Assembly: GCF_018294505.1 (NCBI RefSeq)
Contig: NC_057808.1
Span: 357,480,696-357,544,695 of the forward strand
Origin: Triticum aestivum
Lineage: Eukaryota > Streptophyta > Magnoliopsida > Poales > Poaceae
Length of the DNA stretch: 64,000 bases
Reading direction: 5' to 3'
Shown: positions 62,297-64,000 of the stretch, piece after piece
Position numbering within the stretch: the first letter of the stretch is position 1
How the letters are laid out: every line of letters starts with the position of its first letter
The notes under the pieces: generated by a model
The model's database searches: none
Seen by the model: only the letters and a program-made list of their open reading frames with translations
Told to the model about the DNA's origin: nothing
Translations under genes and position numbers: made by a program

Positions 62297-62873
62297 CACA
62301 CACTGCGCGGTCATTATCTCTTCTTCCACCTCGCCACCTCGCTCAAACACTAGCGCCTCCGCTAGCTCGCGTCGACGCCAGAGACGAAGCGCTTAGCTGC
62401 CGCGACTTCTTCGACGCCGTCCTCACGCCGGCCGCGGACCTCATCCTCTTCGCCGTCGCCGTAGGTGTCTTCCACCGCCGAGTTAGGGCGCGGGAGATTG
62501 AACTGCTCAGCTTCTAACTCTGCCTCATCTAGCAGTCCGTCTGCGGTAATTGAACCTCACTTTTTACTGCCTTTTCAATCCGTCAAATCCATCCACTTCA
62601 ACCAAAAGTGGTTTCTACACTTCCAAATATGGATCCATCTTCATCTGCATCTCATATCATGCTAAGAATATTCACTTATGCTTCATAACTAGTTAGATTC
62701 CTCACTTGTACTTATTCATGGATTTGTACAAATCTGGAACCAACTCTTTTCAAAAAAGTGAATGTCTTCGCTCTATGAGGTCAATGTCTTCAAACTGATT
62801 TATCTTTAAAATCTTCTGAGAATGCATATGACCTCTTTCCCTTCCCTCGCATCTCTAATGCTGTCACAGGTAC

Positions 62874-63958
62874 ATGTCCGTGGGAGAATCCCTTGGTTCT
62901 CATAGTCTGCATTCATTTGCAGAGTTCTTACAGCAGCATATTCACTCCCCTGAAGCCAGCTCTTATTTGACCATTAGAAGGAAGCCATTCACTATTTTGA
63001 AGCCATTTAGTCTGAATATCATGGCCACAGAAAAATCTGTCAGGAAAGGTGGCAGGCAGCACAGAGGCAACACAGCTCTAGATCTGCCTCCGGATCTATA
63101 TGAAATGTACAAAACTAATCCAGAGGAGAACTACAATCAGCGCAAGACCCGAATCCAATGGATTCGAAGATATTGGGCAGAACAGTGGTTCAAGTACAAC
63201 TTCGTCACTGCCGAATATGCTGAGAAGAACGCCATCAAGCGCCCATGGGGTGATATACTATACAGGAACCTGCAGCCAAAGTCTAAGCCTGAAGCTATTG
63301 CCCAAGGCTTCTACCCATGCATGGTCCGAGGACCGAAGCCTGAGGATGCCGACCCATCATCCATGTTATGGTGTCGTGAAGACAATCTCTTCAAGCGCAA
63401 TTTTCAATTTGCAAAGGAGTCAGCTACTAAGAACAAGAAGGCATTCGGACTCGACTTCAACTCTGGTCCGTCTGCACCAAGGGCTGATGGCACACGTGAT
63501 GCAAATCCCAATGTCGTCGGCCCCTTCAACAACTTCGATGGAGGGCCACGGTGGATCAATCTACTGATGATGCAGATTCTGAAGATGCACCAGCACCACC
63601 GAAGCAGAAGAAAAAGAAGGCAAAAGCCTCAAAGCCCTCTGTTGCACCAAAAGCTTCGACTGTGATGCCATTAACCACTGCACCTCCTGAACCCAGTGTG
63701 CAGTCTAAAGATTTGTCTCGTGTCTCCAAGAAGGCCGAGAAGTCCATGAAAACCAAGAAGCCCACAAAGATTTCTGGGCATGAACTGACTCCTGCTGCCG
63801 TTCTGCGCAACGAGGAAGACACCATTGATCTGTCAAGTGATGATGATCTTGGTGATGAAGCACTTGAGATGCTGATCAAGAGCAAGCAAGAGGCGGAGAT
63901 CTTCAATGATCTACCCCTCTTTGATGTTGACATTCTGAACAACTTCATCGAGGAGTAG
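62874..63958 (+). pseudogene. extra 3' ORF of the copia element (position of an env-like ORF)
   Basis: The frame starts at 62874; an internal Met at 63021 (MATEKSVRKGG) is an alternative start. It encodes a charged soluble-looking protein with PPDLYEMYKTNPEENYNQRK, WIRRYWAEQWFKYNFVT, KRPWGDILYRNL and GFYPCMVRGPKPEDADPS. Near 63545 a one-base shift moves coding to the frame 63551-63958, which has Lys-rich (KQKKKKAKASK), acidic (SSDDDLGDEALEML) and terminal LNNFIEE parts. I see no signal peptide or membrane anchor, so nothing shows it is an envelope protein; only its place after pol recalls SIRE-type env-like ORFs. Its function is unknown. Confidence 0.6.
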
Positions 63959-64000
63959 TTCGATGACCAAAGCATCAGTATTGATGATCTTCAGCTGCCT

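Larger units (their letters stand above)
54245..64000 (+). mobile_element. SIRE/Maximus-like Ty1-copia retrotransposon, 5' LTR to extra ORF
   Basis: Order: 5' LTR (54245-55580), primer-binding site, gag (55647-58157), pol in the copia order protease-integrase-RT-RNase H (58160-61580), then an extra ORF (62874-63958). The 3' LTR lies beyond the window. It inserted into the BARE/Angela LTR; GTATT just before the LTR is the expected target duplication. Large size, a long coiled-coil-bearing gag and an extra 3' ORF fit the SIRE (Maximus) lineage; that name is an inference. Many stops and frameshifts make it non-autonomous. Confidence 0.85.

Overview
This window is plant nuclear DNA, almost certainly from a Triticeae grass (wheat, Aegilops or a close relative). 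The evidence is the repeat families it carries: BARE/WIS/Angela-type copia LTRs, an Au SINE, Stowaway and Tourist MITEs, a CACTA element with GCCGTCGGCATA subterminal repeats, Mutator-like elements with long inverted ends, and L1-type LINEs. Three runs of N are assembly gaps. There are no operons, rRNA genes or CRISPR arrays.

Three host genes stand out, all on the minus strand. (1) A nine-exon gene for mitochondrial ribosomal protein uL4 (8522-12959, 323 aa) with a mitochondrial presequence. (2) An intronless BKI1/MAKR-like gene (19382-20182, 266 aa), probably a membrane-associated brassinosteroid-signalling regulator. (3) A nine-exon PP2C-type phosphatase (37839-42170, 426 aa) with a C-terminal cysteine-pair module. 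I assigned exons by reading frame plus GT/AG sites. The genes look functionally unrelated; they are separated by repeats.

Layout: 1-480 is a BARE/Angela LTR end inside a minus-strand LTR of a second copia family. 481-8300 is repeat-poor or degenerate DNA with gaps and one foldback element. 8.5-14.2 kb is the uL4m gene and its GC-rich promoter. 14.4-18.6 kb has MITEs, AT-rich DNA and an Au SINE. 19.4-20.5 kb is the BKI1-like gene. 20.6-22.7 kb has an internally duplicated ORF-bearing repeat and nested MITEs. 24.1-28.9 kb holds a CACTA element directly followed by a 3.2 kb Mutator-like element (MULE). 29.4-31.7 kb has a PIF/Harbinger transposase remnant and a solo LTR. 32.8-37.3 kb is a nearly complete LINE. 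37.8-42.2 kb is the PP2C gene. 43.3-46.5 kb holds retroposon remnants. 47.1-49.2 kb is a second MULE whose right end was tandemly duplicated. 50.2-53.1 kb is a LINE fragment split by another retroposon. 53.7 kb to the end is a large copia element, probably SIRE/Maximus type, inserted in a BARE/Angela LTR and running off the window.

The most interesting system is the MULE at 25659-28891. It has about 275-bp inverted ends and a perfect 9-bp target duplication. It carries two convergent genes, each apparently starting with a leader exon near one end: a plant mobile domain (PMD) gene and a MURA-N-terminus-like gene. This layout recalls the two-gene MuDR plan with a PMD gene in the second position. 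The second most interesting feature is the extra 3' ORF of the copia element, which has its own TATA box and a probable spliced leader.
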